Under the pieces are notes generated by a model, which was given only the letters and a program-made list of their open reading frames with translations, was not told where the DNA came from and did no database searches. From an uncultured Propionibacteriaceae bacterium (GTDB lineage: Bacteria > Actinomycetota > Actinomycetes > Propionibacteriales > Propionibacteriaceae), in the NCBI GenBank assembly GCA_938046585.1, contig CALIWR010000004.1:62001-126000 (forward strand): a stretch of 64,000 nucleotides of DNA. Reading direction: 5' to 3'. The translations under genes were made by a program, and so were the position numbers. The stretch's first letter is position 1, and each line of letters begins with the position of its first letter. Below are positions 45,723 to 54,287 of this stretch, in pieces.

Positions 45723-46697
45723 ATGACCGCGATCGAACTTCGTGAGGCACCCACTCTTCGGGGGATCCCCGTTCCGACTGTTATGGGGCTGCCCCGATGC
45801 CCCCGGCTTCGCCCCGGAGTGGCCGTGGTCCAGCGCTCACCAGGCTGCGTGCAGGTGGGCTTGCGGGGAGAGGTGCTGCTGTTGGACGGGGTCCCCGACC
45901 ACCTGGTCACGATGCTGAACCAGCTTGATGGGCGCAGCAGCGTGACGGACCTGCTGCGTCGAGAAGACGCCGGCTGGCTACCGTGGCTGCTGACCACCCT
46001 GCACCAGCATCACCTGCTGCTCGACGGTGTTGTTCACCCCGCCCGCCGAAGCCGGGTCCGGGTACTGGGTCATGGTCCGACGGTAGCTGCTCTGCTACCG
46101 CTGCTGTTAGACGCCGAGGTCGAGCTGACGTTGGTCGACCAGACGGTCTCGCCTCGGACCGGGCGGAACCCGGTACGGACCCTGGCTGCCAGCCTGGCGG
46201 CCCTGGGCCGGGTCCAGGTCGAGCCGTACCGGGCTTGGGATGAGTCGGACGCCGATCTCACGATCGTGGCCGGTGATGTCTGCGAGCCGGACCGGGTGCT
46301 GACCGACCGGATGCTGCGGACCGGTTCGGCGCACCTGGTGGTACGGCTCCAGCCAGGGATCGCGATGGTTGGTCCACTGGTGGACCCGGGACGCAGCGCC
46401 TGCCTTCGCTGCGCCGACCTGCTGCGGTCGCGGGCTGATCCGGCCTGGCGGATGGTGGCCCTGCAGTTGTCACGCCAACAGGCCCCGCGAGACCGACTAC
46501 TCGAGACCTGGGCGGCTGCCACGGCAGCCTTCCACGCGCTGAAATTCATGGCGACCCGGGATTCGGAGCTCTTGGGGGCCAGTCTGCACCTAGAACGTGA
46601 CGGCGGCGAAACCTATCACCGCTGGCCGCCACACCCGGACTGCGGCTGCCACGACCTGATCGGACTTGGCCCCGTCTGCGCCGGTGATCAGAATTGA
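45723..46697 (+). CDS. ThiF/cyclodehydratase-like protein (Rv3196 type)
   Basis: 324 residues. The N-terminal third resembles a PqqD-like winged-helix peptide-binding domain (GLRGEVLLLDGVPDHLVTMLNQLDG). The rest is an E1/ThiF-like Rossmann domain with a degenerate nucleotide loop (RVRVLGHGPTVAALLPLLL) and zinc-type cysteines (CLRCADLL, and HPDCGCHD near the end). Relatives are annotated as TOMM precursor leader peptide-binding proteins, but no precursor peptide or YcaO gene is nearby, and the gene always precedes aarF in Actinobacteria. It probably has a housekeeping role; function unknown. Confidence 0.75.
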   Translation: MTAIELREAPTLRGIPVPTVMGLPRCPRLRPGVAVVQRSPGCVQVGLRGEVLLLDGVPDHLVTMLNQLDGRSSVTDLLRREDAGWLPWLLTTLHQHHLLLDGVVHPARRSRVRVLGHGPTVAALLPLLLDAEVELTLVDQTVSPRTGRNPVRTLAASLAALGRVQVEPYRAWDESDADLTIVAGDVCEPDRVLTDRMLRTGSAHLVVRLQPGIAMVGPLVDPGRSACLRCADLLRSRADPAWRMVALQLSRQQAPRDRLLETWAAATAAFHALKFMATRDSELLGASLHLERDGGETYHRWPPHPDCGCHDLIGLGPVCAGDQN

Positions 46698-46701
46698 GGA
46701 C

Positions 46702-48033
46702 ATGACCCGTGACCTTCCCGACGACCAGAGCAGCCTTCCCACCTCTGGCCTGGGCCGTGGGGCACGGATCCTGCAGATCCCACTCGGCTACGCCGGCCGC
46801 CGCACCGTCGGGCTGAGCCGGCGGTTGCTCGGCCAGGACCGCGACCAGGTCGACGCCGACCTGCGCCAGCAGGCGGCCAGCCAGCTGTTCCGAGTGTTGA
46901 GTGAACTCAAAGGCGGCGCGATGAAGTTCGGTCAGGCGCTGAGCCTGTTCGAGGCGGCGCTGCCCGACGACGTCGCCGAGCCGTACCGTGAACATCTACG
47001 CCGGCTCCAGGACTCGGCCGCGCCGATGCCCGCAGCCCGGGTGGAGGCGGTCATGGCCGAGGAACTCGGCCCCAACTGGCGCAGCCTGTTCTCCGATTTT
47101 GAGCGCCGCCCCACTGCGGCCGCGTCGATCGGGCAGGTGCACCGGGCCACCTGGGCCGCGACCAAGCAGCCGGTGGTGGTCAAGATCCAATACCCCGGCG
47201 CGGATCAGGCCCTGCGCAGCGATCTGACCGCGATCTCCCGACTCGCCACCTTGTTCGCCCCGCTGGCCGGCGGCATGGACGTGAAGGCCTTGGTAGCCGA
47301 GATCGGTGAACGGATCACCGAAGAGGTCGACTACCTACGCGAGGCAGAGCACCAGGACACGGCCCACCAGGCCTTCCGAGGGGATCCGGATTTTGTGGTA
47401 CCTCAGGTGCTAACAGCCTCGCCGCGACTACTGGTAAGCGAATGGCTAGACGGCACCCGGCTGGCCGAGGTCGCCTCCTGGCCGGAGCAGGACCGCAACC
47501 GGGCCGGACTGGGCTATGTCCGGTTCCTGTTCTCAGGCCCGCACCGGGCCGGTCTGCTGCACGGAGACCCGCACCCGGGAAATTTCCTGGTACTCGACGA
47601 CGGTCGTCTGGGGATTGTCGACTGGGGCCTGGTGGCGCGGCTGCCGGAGGGCCTGCCCGAACCGATGGGGCGCCTGATCCGGACCGCGCTCGCCGGAAGT
47701 GCCGAGGAGATGACCCGGGGGCTGCGCGAGGAAGGCCTTGTAGTCGCCGACGTCGACGCCGAGCATCTGCTGTCGTACCTGTCCCCCTTCATCGAGCCGG
47801 CACGGGTCAGCGAATTCCACTTCACCCGGGAATGGATGCGTTCCCAATACCAGCGGCTGCAGCAGGAGGCCTCCGAGGTGGAGTCGGTAATGCCGGCCCT
47901 GAACGTGCCCCCGGTGTACGCGCTGATCCACCGGGTCTGGATGGGTGGGGTGGCGGTGTTGTGCCAGCTGGATGTCCGGGCCCGGTTCGCCGACGTCCTG
48001 ACCGACTTGCTGCCCGGTTTCGCACCCGACTAG
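46702..48033 (+). CDS. AarF/ABC1/UbiB-family atypical kinase
   Basis: 443-residue protein kinase-like protein of the ABC1/ADCK family. The family-specific KxGQ motif appears in GGAMKFGQALSLFE (about residue 75). Further motifs: the Ala-rich nucleotide loop TAAASIGQVHRATWA, VVVKIQYPG (Lys), EVDYLREAEHQ, LHGDPHPGNFLV (catalytic loop) and GIVDWGLVARL (metal Asp). ATG 46702 starts 4 bp after the ThiF-like gene. The mycobacterial orthologue Rv3197 belongs to the WhiB7 antibiotic-stress regulon and converges with whiB7, as here. Cofactor-lipid (quinone) homeostasis is the usual family role. Confidence 0.92.
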   Translation: MTRDLPDDQSSLPTSGLGRGARILQIPLGYAGRRTVGLSRRLLGQDRDQVDADLRQQAASQLFRVLSELKGGAMKFGQALSLFEAALPDDVAEPYREHLRRLQDSAAPMPAARVEAVMAEELGPNWRSLFSDFERRPTAAASIGQVHRATWAATKQPVVVKIQYPGADQALRSDLTAISRLATLFAPLAGGMDVKALVAEIGERITEEVDYLREAEHQDTAHQAFRGDPDFVVPQVLTASPRLLVSEWLDGTRLAEVASWPEQDRNRAGLGYVRFLFSGPHRAGLLHGDPHPGNFLVLDDGRLGIVDWGLVARLPEGLPEPMGRLIRTALAGSAEEMTRGLREEGLVVADVDAEHLLSYLSPFIEPARVSEFHFTREWMRSQYQRLQQEASEVESVMPALNVPPVYALIHRVWMGGVAVLCQLDVRARFADVLTDLLPGFAPD

Positions 48034-48045
48034 CTCTGACCGTGG

Positions 48046-48360
48046 CTAGGCAGCTTGCCCCGACCCCGCGGCAGCGGGCGGTGCCTCGTCTAGATGTTCC
48101 TTCCGGGGCCGGCCCCGAGGTCGTTTGTAGGCCACAATCTCGCCGGCAACAAACAGCTGACCGCCCCAAACGCCGTGCGGTTCACGCCGCTGCAGGGCAC
48201 CGGCCAGGCACTGTTCCCGGACCGGGCAGGGCCCGCAGATCGACTTGGCCAATTCCACATCGGCAGGGGACTCGGCGAAGAACAAGTCCGGTTCCTGCGT
48301 GGTACAGGGAAGATCCAGACGGCCCTCGAAAGGGGCGAGCAATTCAAGCATGACAGTCAT
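48046..48360 (-). CDS. whiB7: WhiB7-type antibiotic-response regulator
   Basis: 104-residue WhiB protein. Cluster cysteines are C19, C42, C45 and C51, followed by HGVWGGQLF and then the AT-hook RPRGRPRKE (about residue 83), which distinguishes WhiB7 from other WhiB proteins. It binds the principal sigma factor and activates resistance genes when translation is inhibited. ATG 48360 follows AGGAGA; the ATG three codons later is less well placed. The gene faces aarF and lies downstream of uvrD2, the conserved WhiB7 location. The 350-bp upstream region contains an autoregulatory-type promoter, a uORF and a terminator-like hairpin. Confidence 0.94.
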   Translation of the reverse strand: MTVMLELLAPFEGRLDLPCTTQEPDLFFAESPADVELAKSICGPCPVREQCLAGALQRREPHGVWGGQLFVAGEIVAYKRPRGRPRKEHLDEAPPAAAGSGQAA

Positions 48361-48401
48361 GTGATTCTCCTGGGATGTCGAGGTTCCCCGGAGAAACACG
48401 A

Positions 48402-48436
48402 AGGCCGTGGATTCCGGGGTCCGGTCTCCACGGCCT
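48402..48436 (-). terminator. Attenuator hairpin in the whiB7 leader
   Basis: A 10-bp stem AGGCCGTGGA/TCCACGGCCT encloses a 15-nt loop that can form an inner CCGG/CCGG pair. On the minus strand it is followed by TTCGTGTTTCT, a loose U-rich run, 42 nt before the whiB7 ATG. It sits just downstream of the uORF stop. A smaller hairpin TGATG/CATCA (48445-48463) spans that stop codon, and GGCCT there could pair with the AGGCC of the terminator arm as an alternative fold. Confidence 0.65.
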
Positions 48437-48452
48437 GGTGGGCCTGATGAGG

Positions 48453-48596
48453 CTAGGCCATCATCGGCGCCCCCAGGCGGGCTGGACCGGAGCTGGGCGG
48501 GATATCGCCACCATGGGCAGACCAATCCCCGCGATCGCGGGCGTTGAGGGTCATGGCAAAGCCCAGGTGACCCTGCTGGTCGTTCCAGCTCAGCAT
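48453..48596 (-). CDS. Candidate 47-residue uORF in the whiB7 leader
   Basis: An ATG at 48596 with GAGGAG about 9 nt upstream opens a 47-codon frame beginning MLSWNDQQGHLGFAMTLN and ending GAPMMA before TAG. It lies between the whiB7 promoter and the attenuator hairpin. By analogy with uORF-controlled attenuation known for mycobacterial whiB7 and Streptomyces wblC, slow translation of this peptide would favour readthrough into whiB7. Coding status is not proven; the peptide resembles nothing I know. Confidence 0.6.
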   Translation of the reverse strand: MLSWNDQQGHLGFAMTLNARDRGDWSAHGGDIPPSSGPARLGAPMMA

Positions 48597-48658
48597 CGAC
48601 GCCGTCTCCTCACCGCATTCCGTGACGGTCCCGTCGGATCTCGACGAACCCGTGGCCG

Positions 48659-48697
48659 AGGGTACGGACCTGCCGCTGCCCCGCGCAACTCATTTTT
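48659..48697 (-). promoter_or_regulatory. whiB7 promoter with WhiB7-type AT-rich box
   Basis: On the minus strand AAAAAT (48697-48692) is followed after 3 bp by TTGCGC (-35, 48688-48683), an 18-bp spacer and TACCCT (-10, 48664-48659). WhiB7 is known to bind an AT-rich patch about 3 bp upstream of the -35 of its targets, including its own gene, so the arrangement suggests autoactivation. Confidence 0.65.
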
Positions 48698-48710
48698 CGC
48701 CCCAGACTGC

Positions 48711-50786
48711 TCAGGGCTCATCCGATTCGGTGCCGGCTGCGACGAGAGCTAGCACGTCGGCGGCGTACTTACTGAGTTTGGCGGGACCGACCCCCGCCAC
48801 CTGGGCCAGGTCAGCCGAGGTACGCGGCTCGGCCTCGGCGATCGCGGTCAAGGTGGCATCGGTGAAGACGCAGTACGCCGGTAGCCTGGCGGCGGTCGCG
48901 ATCTGGGTCCGCCACTGTTTGAGGGCCGCCAGCAGCGGCTCACGGTAGGAGGCGGGGCAGTCCTGGTGGCGTCCCAGGACCCGCTCGGCCGGGCTGGTCA
49001 AGCCTTCCTGGCAGACTCGGCAGACCCGGGCCAAGGTCTTCTTCTGGGCGCGTCGGCTCCGCGGCTGGTGTTGCCGGCTGGGGCCCTCACCCGCAAGCGA
49101 TTCCAAGAAACGCGACACCGAGCGGGTCCCGCCACCCCCATGACGGCTGCGGGCCCAGGAGATCCGCAGGTGCCGACGGGCCCGAGTAATCCCCACGTAC
49201 AGCAGCCGACGTTCCTCAGCCACCTGCTCGACGCTGGTGGCCAGTACGAACGGGATGCTGCCCTCGTGCGCCCCGTACAGGGCTACCGCCTCCCACTCCA
49301 ACCCCTTAGCCGAGTGCAGCGTAGACAGGGTGACCCCGCTCACCGAGGGCGGCTGCTCCAGGCTGGCGCGACGTTCCAGTTCGGCGACGATCCCGGCGAG
49401 GCTGACGTCGTGGCCCAGCCGTCCGGCGATCTCGATGGCCGACTCGACCAGCGCATTCTGCGACTCCCAACGTTCCCGGACCCGGCCGCCGGCCTGCGGA
49501 GCCTCGCTGCTCCAGCCCAGTGCCGACACCACGGCCCGAATCCGCGGCACAGCCTCCAATTCCCCTTCGGTACGAGCTGCCGCCGCCAACGCCGCCAGCG
49601 CCTGGCGGACCTCTGGCCGGTCGTAGAAATTTTCCGCGTTGCGGACCTGGTACGGGATTCCCCTCTCGGCCAAGGCCAGCTCCAGCGCCGGAGACTGGGC
49701 GTTGATCCGGTACAGCACCGCCATCTGTGGCCAGGCCACCCCGCCGCGGGCCAGCTGCGCCAACCAGGCCGCCACTGCCTCGGCCTCGGCGGCCTCGCTC
49801 GCGGCGCCTTCCAGCTGCACTGTCGGCCCGGAGGGCTGCTGGGCGACCAGCGTGACGTGGGCCTCGGCCGAGCGGCGCAGCACCTCGTTGGCGGTCGCCA
49901 CCACCTGCGGGGTGGAGCGGTAGTCGCGAACCAGTTCGATCCGCCGAGTTCCCGGGTGCCGGCGGGGGAAATCTTGCAGAAAACTAGACCGGGCCCCGGC
50001 GAAGCTGTGGATGGTTTGGGCCGGGTCGCCCACCACGCAGACGTCGTGGCTGTCACCAAGCCACAGGTCGACCAGCCGCTGCTGGACCGGGCTCACATCC
50101 TGGTATTCGTCCACCACGAGGTGCCGGTAGGTGCGACGTACCTGGTCGGCCACCTCGTCGTGCTCCGAGAGCAGGGCCACGGCACAGAGCAAGATGTCGT
50201 CGAAATCAATCCGCCGCCGCTCTTGCAGCAGCTTCTCGTAGCCCGCGAGCACCCGGGCCACCTGCTCGGGCTGCAACGAGCCCACGGTTCGGCCGGCTAC
50301 CCGGGCCAGACTGGGGTACGCCTCCGGGAGCACGTTGCTGACCTTGCACCAGGACACCTCACTGACCAGGTCCCGCAGCACGGCGGTGTCGGTAGCCAGC
50401 CGTAGCGCCCCAGCCGCCTCCGCGACCAGCCCGTACCGGGCCTCGGTCACCTCGGGCAGCGGCGCACCGTACGCGGTCGGCCAGAAGTACTGGGCCTGAC
50501 GTAGCGCCGCCGAGTGGAAGGTCCGCGCCTGTACCCCGAGTACCCCGAGTTCCGCCAGCCGGCCCCGCATCTCACCAGCGGCCCGGGTGGTAAAGGTGAC
50601 GGCGAGGGTGGCTCTCGGATCGAGCCTGCCGGTCAGCGCCCCGTACGCGATCCGGTGGGTAATGGCGCGAGTCTTTCCGGTCCCGGCACCGGCCACGACC
50701 ACCACCGGCTGGCCCAGGCTGGTCGCCACCTCTCGCTGTTCCGGGTCCAGTTGCTGCAGCACCTCGTCAGGGTCGGGTTGGGCCAT
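48711..50786 (-). CDS. uvrD2: ATP-dependent DNA helicase UvrD2
   Basis: 691-residue superfamily-1 helicase. Walker A AGAGTGKTRAITHRIAYG, motif II VVDEYQDVSPVQQ and motif VI LLYVGITRARRHL define the motor. The C-terminal part has the tetracysteine zinc module (CRVCQEG...HQDCPASY) and an HRDC domain (LLAALKQWRTQIATAARLPAYCVFTDATL), the combination specific to actinobacterial UvrD2, whose HRDC and zinc modules modulate unwinding. ATG 50786 (MAQPDPDEV) is preferred over an in-frame ATG six codons earlier. It diverges from the mycoredoxin gene, as in mycobacteria. Confidence 0.95.
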   Translation of the reverse strand: MAQPDPDEVLQQLDPEQREVATSLGQPVVVVAGAGTGKTRAITHRIAYGALTGRLDPRATLAVTFTTRAAGEMRGRLAELGVLGVQARTFHSAALRQAQYFWPTAYGAPLPEVTEARYGLVAEAAGALRLATDTAVLRDLVSEVSWCKVSNVLPEAYPSLARVAGRTVGSLQPEQVARVLAGYEKLLQERRRIDFDDILLCAVALLSEHDEVADQVRRTYRHLVVDEYQDVSPVQQRLVDLWLGDSHDVCVVGDPAQTIHSFAGARSSFLQDFPRRHPGTRRIELVRDYRSTPQVVATANEVLRRSAEAHVTLVAQQPSGPTVQLEGAASEAAEAEAVAAWLAQLARGGVAWPQMAVLYRINAQSPALELALAERGIPYQVRNAENFYDRPEVRQALAALAAAARTEGELEAVPRIRAVVSALGWSSEAPQAGGRVRERWESQNALVESAIEIAGRLGHDVSLAGIVAELERRASLEQPPSVSGVTLSTLHSAKGLEWEAVALYGAHEGSIPFVLATSVEQVAEERRLLYVGITRARRHLRISWARSRHGGGGTRSVSRFLESLAGEGPSRQHQPRSRRAQKKTLARVCRVCQEGLTSPAERVLGRHQDCPASYREPLLAALKQWRTQIATAARLPAYCVFTDATLTAIAEAEPRTSADLAQVAGVGPAKLSKYAADVLALVAAGTESDEP

Positions 50787-50829
50787 GGAGGTCACTTTTG
50801 CCAAAGAATGCCGTCAGGGCAAGCCCCCG

Positions 50830-50855
50830 GGAATACCCAGACGGGGGGTGTCGTT
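50830..50855 (+). promoter_or_regulatory. Sigma-R type promoter of the mycoredoxin gene
   Basis: GGAAT (50830-50834) and GTT (50853-50855) are separated by exactly 18 bp, identical in spacing to the sigR promoter. The ATG at 50865 begins 9 nt after GTT, again the same distance as in sigR, so translation may start at or near the 5' end of the transcript. Confidence 0.75.
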
Positions 50856-50864
50856 GGTACAGGC

Positions 50865-51110
50865 ATGGCGTTGACGATGTATACCACGACCTGGTGCGGC
50901 TACTGCCGCCGGCTGTCCGACCAGCTGAACCGGGCGCAGATCCCGTTCGAGAAGGTGGACATCGAGCAGAACCCCGAGGCGGCCACGATCGTGGAGCACG
51001 CCAACGGCGGCAGTCGTACGGTGCCGACCTTGCTCTTCGACGACGGCTCCACCCTGACCAATCCCAGCGTCAAGCAGGTCCAGGAGCGACTCGCCAGCCT
51101 CGCCGGCTGA
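50865..51110 (+). CDS. mrx1: Mycoredoxin (glutaredoxin-like, CGYC)
   Basis: 81-residue thioredoxin-fold protein with the active site WCGYC (residues 11-15), the cis-proline region RTVPTLLF and the short helical C-terminus of mycoredoxin-1. It reduces protein-mycothiol mixed disulfides using mycothiol. The gene lies between uvrD2 and the exonuclease genes as in mycobacteria and carries a sigma-R promoter, in keeping with its known control by SigH/SigR. recC begins 33 bp after its stop with no terminator visible. Confidence 0.93.
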   Translation: MALTMYTTTWCGYCRRLSDQLNRAQIPFEKVDIEQNPEAATIVEHANGGSRTVPTLLFDDGSTLTNPSVKQVQERLASLAG

Positions 51111-51143
51111 GCCCGCCGGAAACTGTCCGAGGCCACCCCTAGG

Positions 51144-54100
51144 GTGGTCCTCGTGGTCGAGACCGGGGTACAACTGTGGCAGGCGTACAGCCTCACCGCA
51201 GTCGCCGATGCGCTCGCCGAGGACTTGGCCCGGCCCCGGGCCGACCCGTTCACCAGCGACCTGGTGCTGGTCAGTGGTCCCGGGCCCCAGCGCTGGCTGG
51301 CGCAGCGGCTGTCCCAGGTGTTGGGGGCGCAGGCGGGTGACGGGGTTTGCGCCGGGATCGACTTCACCAGCGTTCCCCGTTTCGCCCATGAGACCGAGCT
51401 GGCGGTGCTCCAGATCGATCCCGATGCCGACCCGTGGCGGGAGGATCGGCTGACCTGGAGTCTGTTGGCAGCTTTCGACGCCTGCCATGACCGGCCCTGG
51501 TTCCGGGCCGTGGCGACCTTCCTCGATCATCGCGCCGAGCAGCGCCCAGGGCGGCGGCTGACGCTGGCCCGCTGCCTGGCCCGACGCTTCCGCAGCTACG
51601 CCCGGTGGCGCCCTGACCTACTGACCACCGTCGTCGACGAGTTCGACGCCTGGCAACCCCGCCTATGGCAGGCGGTCACCCAGATCGTAGACGCGGAACC
51701 TCCCTGGCTGCGGCGCCGCCGCGCTATCCAGGCCCTGATCCGAGACCCGGCACTGTCTACGGCGCCGCCGGCGCTGTACGCGGTCGCTCCTGGACGGCTC
51801 AGCCCCGCCGAGACCGACATCCTGACCGCGCTCGGGCACCACCGGCATGTGGTCGTGGCGACCGTACAGTCCTCGACTGAGGAGGGTGAGCCGCATCCGC
51901 TCCTGGCCTCGCTGGGGCAGGCTGAACGGGCCGCGGCGACCCAGCTGCGAGCTCTGGGACCAGTACGCCAGTTCCCGGCCCCAACCCAGCCACCGACCAC
52001 CATGCTCGCCACCTTGCAGCATGGGATCCGAAGCGGGCAGGTCAGCGCCTCCCCCCTGCCGGTCGATGACAGTATCCAGGTCCACACTAGCCACGGCCTG
52101 GACCGGCAAGTCGAGGTGCTGCGTGACCTGCTGGTGGACCTCCTGCAGCAGGACCCGAGCCTGGAACCTCGCGAGATCGTAGTGGTCACCCCCGATCTGG
52201 CCCGGGTGGCTCCCCTCGTCCGGGCCTGCTGCGGCCTGGACCACGACCGGGCTGGGGTCCCGGTCCACCCGGCCGGTGAGATCCGAGTCCAGGTCGCCGA
52301 CCGGTCGCTACGGCAGGAGAACCCGGTGCTGCAGGTGCTGGAACGGGTGCTGGCGCTCACCACCTCCCGGGCCGGGGTCAGCGAACTGCTGGCGCTGTGC
52401 GCCATGGCGCCGGTCGCTCGCCGGTTCGGTTTCGACGAGGAGGCGCTGCAGACGCTGGCCGAGCTGACCGAATCGGCCGGGATCCGATGGGGTATCGACA
52501 GCCGGACCCGGCGCCGCTTCGGGATGGAACAGTTTGGGCAGAACACCTGGTTGGCTGGCCTGCAGCGGCTGCTGCTGGGAGTGACGCTCAACGAGACCGA
52601 CCTGGCGGTGGCCGGCTCGGTGCTGCCGTTGGGGACCGTCGAGTCCTCCGATGTCGACGTGATCGGGTCTCTGGCCGAACTGATCTCGCTAGTACGCCAT
52701 AGCGTGCTCGACTTCGAGCAGCCCACCGACGCGGCCGGATGGGCGGCCCGGTTCCGGGGCCTGCTGGAGCAGCTGGTGGCGGTGCCGCCCACTGACTCCT
52801 GGCAGCTGGGACACGCCTGGCGGCTGCTGGCCGAACTGGAGCAGCCAGATTCGGCAGTCCTGTCGGTCGGTGAGGTCCGAGCCCTGGTCGCCGACTGGTT
52901 GGCGGGCCGATCTGCGCGACCGGCCCTGCTGACTGGCGCGCTGACGGTGACCTCCATGGAAGCCTTGCGTCAGATCCCACACCGGGTGGTTTGCCTGGTG
53001 GGGCTGGATGAGGCGCGGTTCCCGGCCAGCAGCGACCCAGACGGTGACGACCTGCTGGCCCGGACGGTGTTGCCCACCGAGCCCAACCCGTCTTGGGACG
53101 ATCGGCAACTCTTCCTCGACGCGGTGATGGCCGCCACCCAGACCCTGCTGGTGGTCTTCAGCGGCCGCGACCCGCGGACCAACGAGGAGTTCCCGGTCCC
53201 TACCCCGGTGGTGGAGCTGCTCGAAGCGCTACGCAGTCACGGTTTTGACCCCTCGGCCGTGGTGCGCAACCACGGCCTGCACCCTCACGAGCCGCAGGAC
53301 CCGACACCGACGTACGACCAGCAGGCGGCGGCCGCCCGGCGGGCGCTGGCCCGGGCCCGGTCGACGTCACCGCCGGCCCGGGACCGTTTCGCCACCGATC
53401 ATCTGCCCCCGATCGACCTGGGCCCGGCGGTCCCTCTTGAGCAGCTGATCGGCTTCTTCCGGCACCCGATCCAGGGTTTCCTGACCGCCCGGGTCGGATC
53501 GTGGTGGGACATCTCACGTTTTGACCCCCGCCCTCGGCCACCGGAACGGGCCAGTGAAGAGATCCCGGTAGACCCGGGTGGTTTGGCCCGGTGGGCGACC
53601 ACCGACCGGCTGCTCGCGTTACGGCTGGCCGGTCACGACCCGGCCGCGGCAGCAGCCGCCGAATGGCGCCGTGGGGTGCTGGCGCCCCAGGCCCTGGGAC
53701 GCGAACAGATGAGGCTGGCGCAGCGTGATGCGGCCGAGATCTGGGACCGGGCCCGCCGGTACGCGACGAGCCCGCTGCGCCATCGCGACCTGCAGGTGCA
53801 GCTGGGCGAACACAGCCTGACCGGGCGGGTTCCGGTCCACGACGAGGTGTTGCTACAGCCCAGCGCCTCCTGGCCTCGCGGCCGGCATCTGATCCAGCCC
53901 TGGCTCCAATTGCTACTGTTGGCGGCCGCCGAACCGGGCCCGGACTGGCGGGCCCTACTGTGCGGGCGGGGGCCGGTAGTGCAGCTTACGGCGCCAGCGC
54001 CGCAGCAGGCCCGCGAGATCCTGGCAGAAATGGTCGAGTTGATGCGGGCGGGATGGCAACAACCGTTGCCGCTGCCACCGGGTACGGCGATTCAGATCAC

Positions 54101-54287
54101 CGAATCGCCACACACGGAGGCCACCGAGCTGGACCGTACCTGGAGGTTTGAGCGGGATCCATGCTGGCAGGTGTACTTCGCCACCCTGGGTGATCTGGAC
54201 CGGGCCGCCCAGGCCCAGCAGACCACCTTCGAGGGATTGGCCCAGCGGGCGTACGGACCGCTGGTAAACGCCAAAGGACGCCCATGA
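51144..54287 (+). CDS. recC: Exodeoxyribonuclease V subunit RecC
   Basis: 1047-residue RecC, the Chi-recognising scaffold of RecBCD with inactive helicase and nuclease folds. Visible family elements: QAYSLTAVADALAEDL and PRWL-like GPQRWLAQRLSQVLG near the N-terminus, HTSHGLDRQVEVLRDLLVDLL around residue 310, LTGALTVTSMEALRQIPHRVVCLVGLDEARFP around 590-640, and PLEQLIGFFRHPIQGFL in the C-terminal part. The GTG at 51144 or 51153 may be the start. It overlaps recB by 4 bp (ATGA). Confidence 0.93.
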   Translation: MVLVVETGVQLWQAYSLTAVADALAEDLARPRADPFTSDLVLVSGPGPQRWLAQRLSQVLGAQAGDGVCAGIDFTSVPRFAHETELAVLQIDPDADPWREDRLTWSLLAAFDACHDRPWFRAVATFLDHRAEQRPGRRLTLARCLARRFRSYARWRPDLLTTVVDEFDAWQPRLWQAVTQIVDAEPPWLRRRRAIQALIRDPALSTAPPALYAVAPGRLSPAETDILTALGHHRHVVVATVQSSTEEGEPHPLLASLGQAERAAATQLRALGPVRQFPAPTQPPTTMLATLQHGIRSGQVSASPLPVDDSIQVHTSHGLDRQVEVLRDLLVDLLQQDPSLEPREIVVVTPDLARVAPLVRACCGLDHDRAGVPVHPAGEIRVQVADRSLRQENPVLQVLERVLALTTSRAGVSELLALCAMAPVARRFGFDEEALQTLAELTESAGIRWGIDSRTRRRFGMEQFGQNTWLAGLQRLLLGVTLNETDLAVAGSVLPLGTVESSDVDVIGSLAELISLVRHSVLDFEQPTDAAGWAARFRGLLEQLVAVPPTDSWQLGHAWRLLAELEQPDSAVLSVGEVRALVADWLAGRSARPALLTGALTVTSMEALRQIPHRVVCLVGLDEARFPASSDPDGDDLLARTVLPTEPNPSWDDRQLFLDAVMAATQTLLVVFSGRDPRTNEEFPVPTPVVELLEALRSHGFDPSAVVRNHGLHPHEPQDPTPTYDQQAAAARRALARARSTSPPARDRFATDHLPPIDLGPAVPLEQLIGFFRHPIQGFLTARVGSWWDISRFDPRPRPPERASEEIPVDPGGLARWATTDRLLALRLAGHDPAAAAAAEWRRGVLAPQALGREQMRLAQRDAAEIWDRARRYATSPLRHRDLQVQLGEHSLTGRVPVHDEVLLQPSASWPRGRHLIQPWLQLLLLAAAEPGPDWRALLCGRGPVVQLTAPAPQQAREILAEMVELMRAGWQQPLPLPPGTAIQITESPHTEATELDRTWRFERDPCWQVYFATLGDLDRAAQAQQTTFEGLAQRAYGPLVNAKGRP

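Noticed and set aside
45723..46697. RiPP (TOMM) biosynthesis cluster based on the cyclodehydratase-like protein
   Set aside because: No YcaO, dehydrogenase, precursor peptide or exporter nearby; the gene order matches the housekeeping Rv3195-Rv3197 region instead.
48966..50405. 479-codon plus-strand frame under uvrD2
   Set aside because: Shadow of uvrD2; its sequence is the Gln/Arg/Gly-rich type produced by reversing GC-rich codons.
51596..52957. 453-codon minus-strand frame under recC
   Set aside because: Ser/Arg-rich shadow of recC without any recognisable motif.
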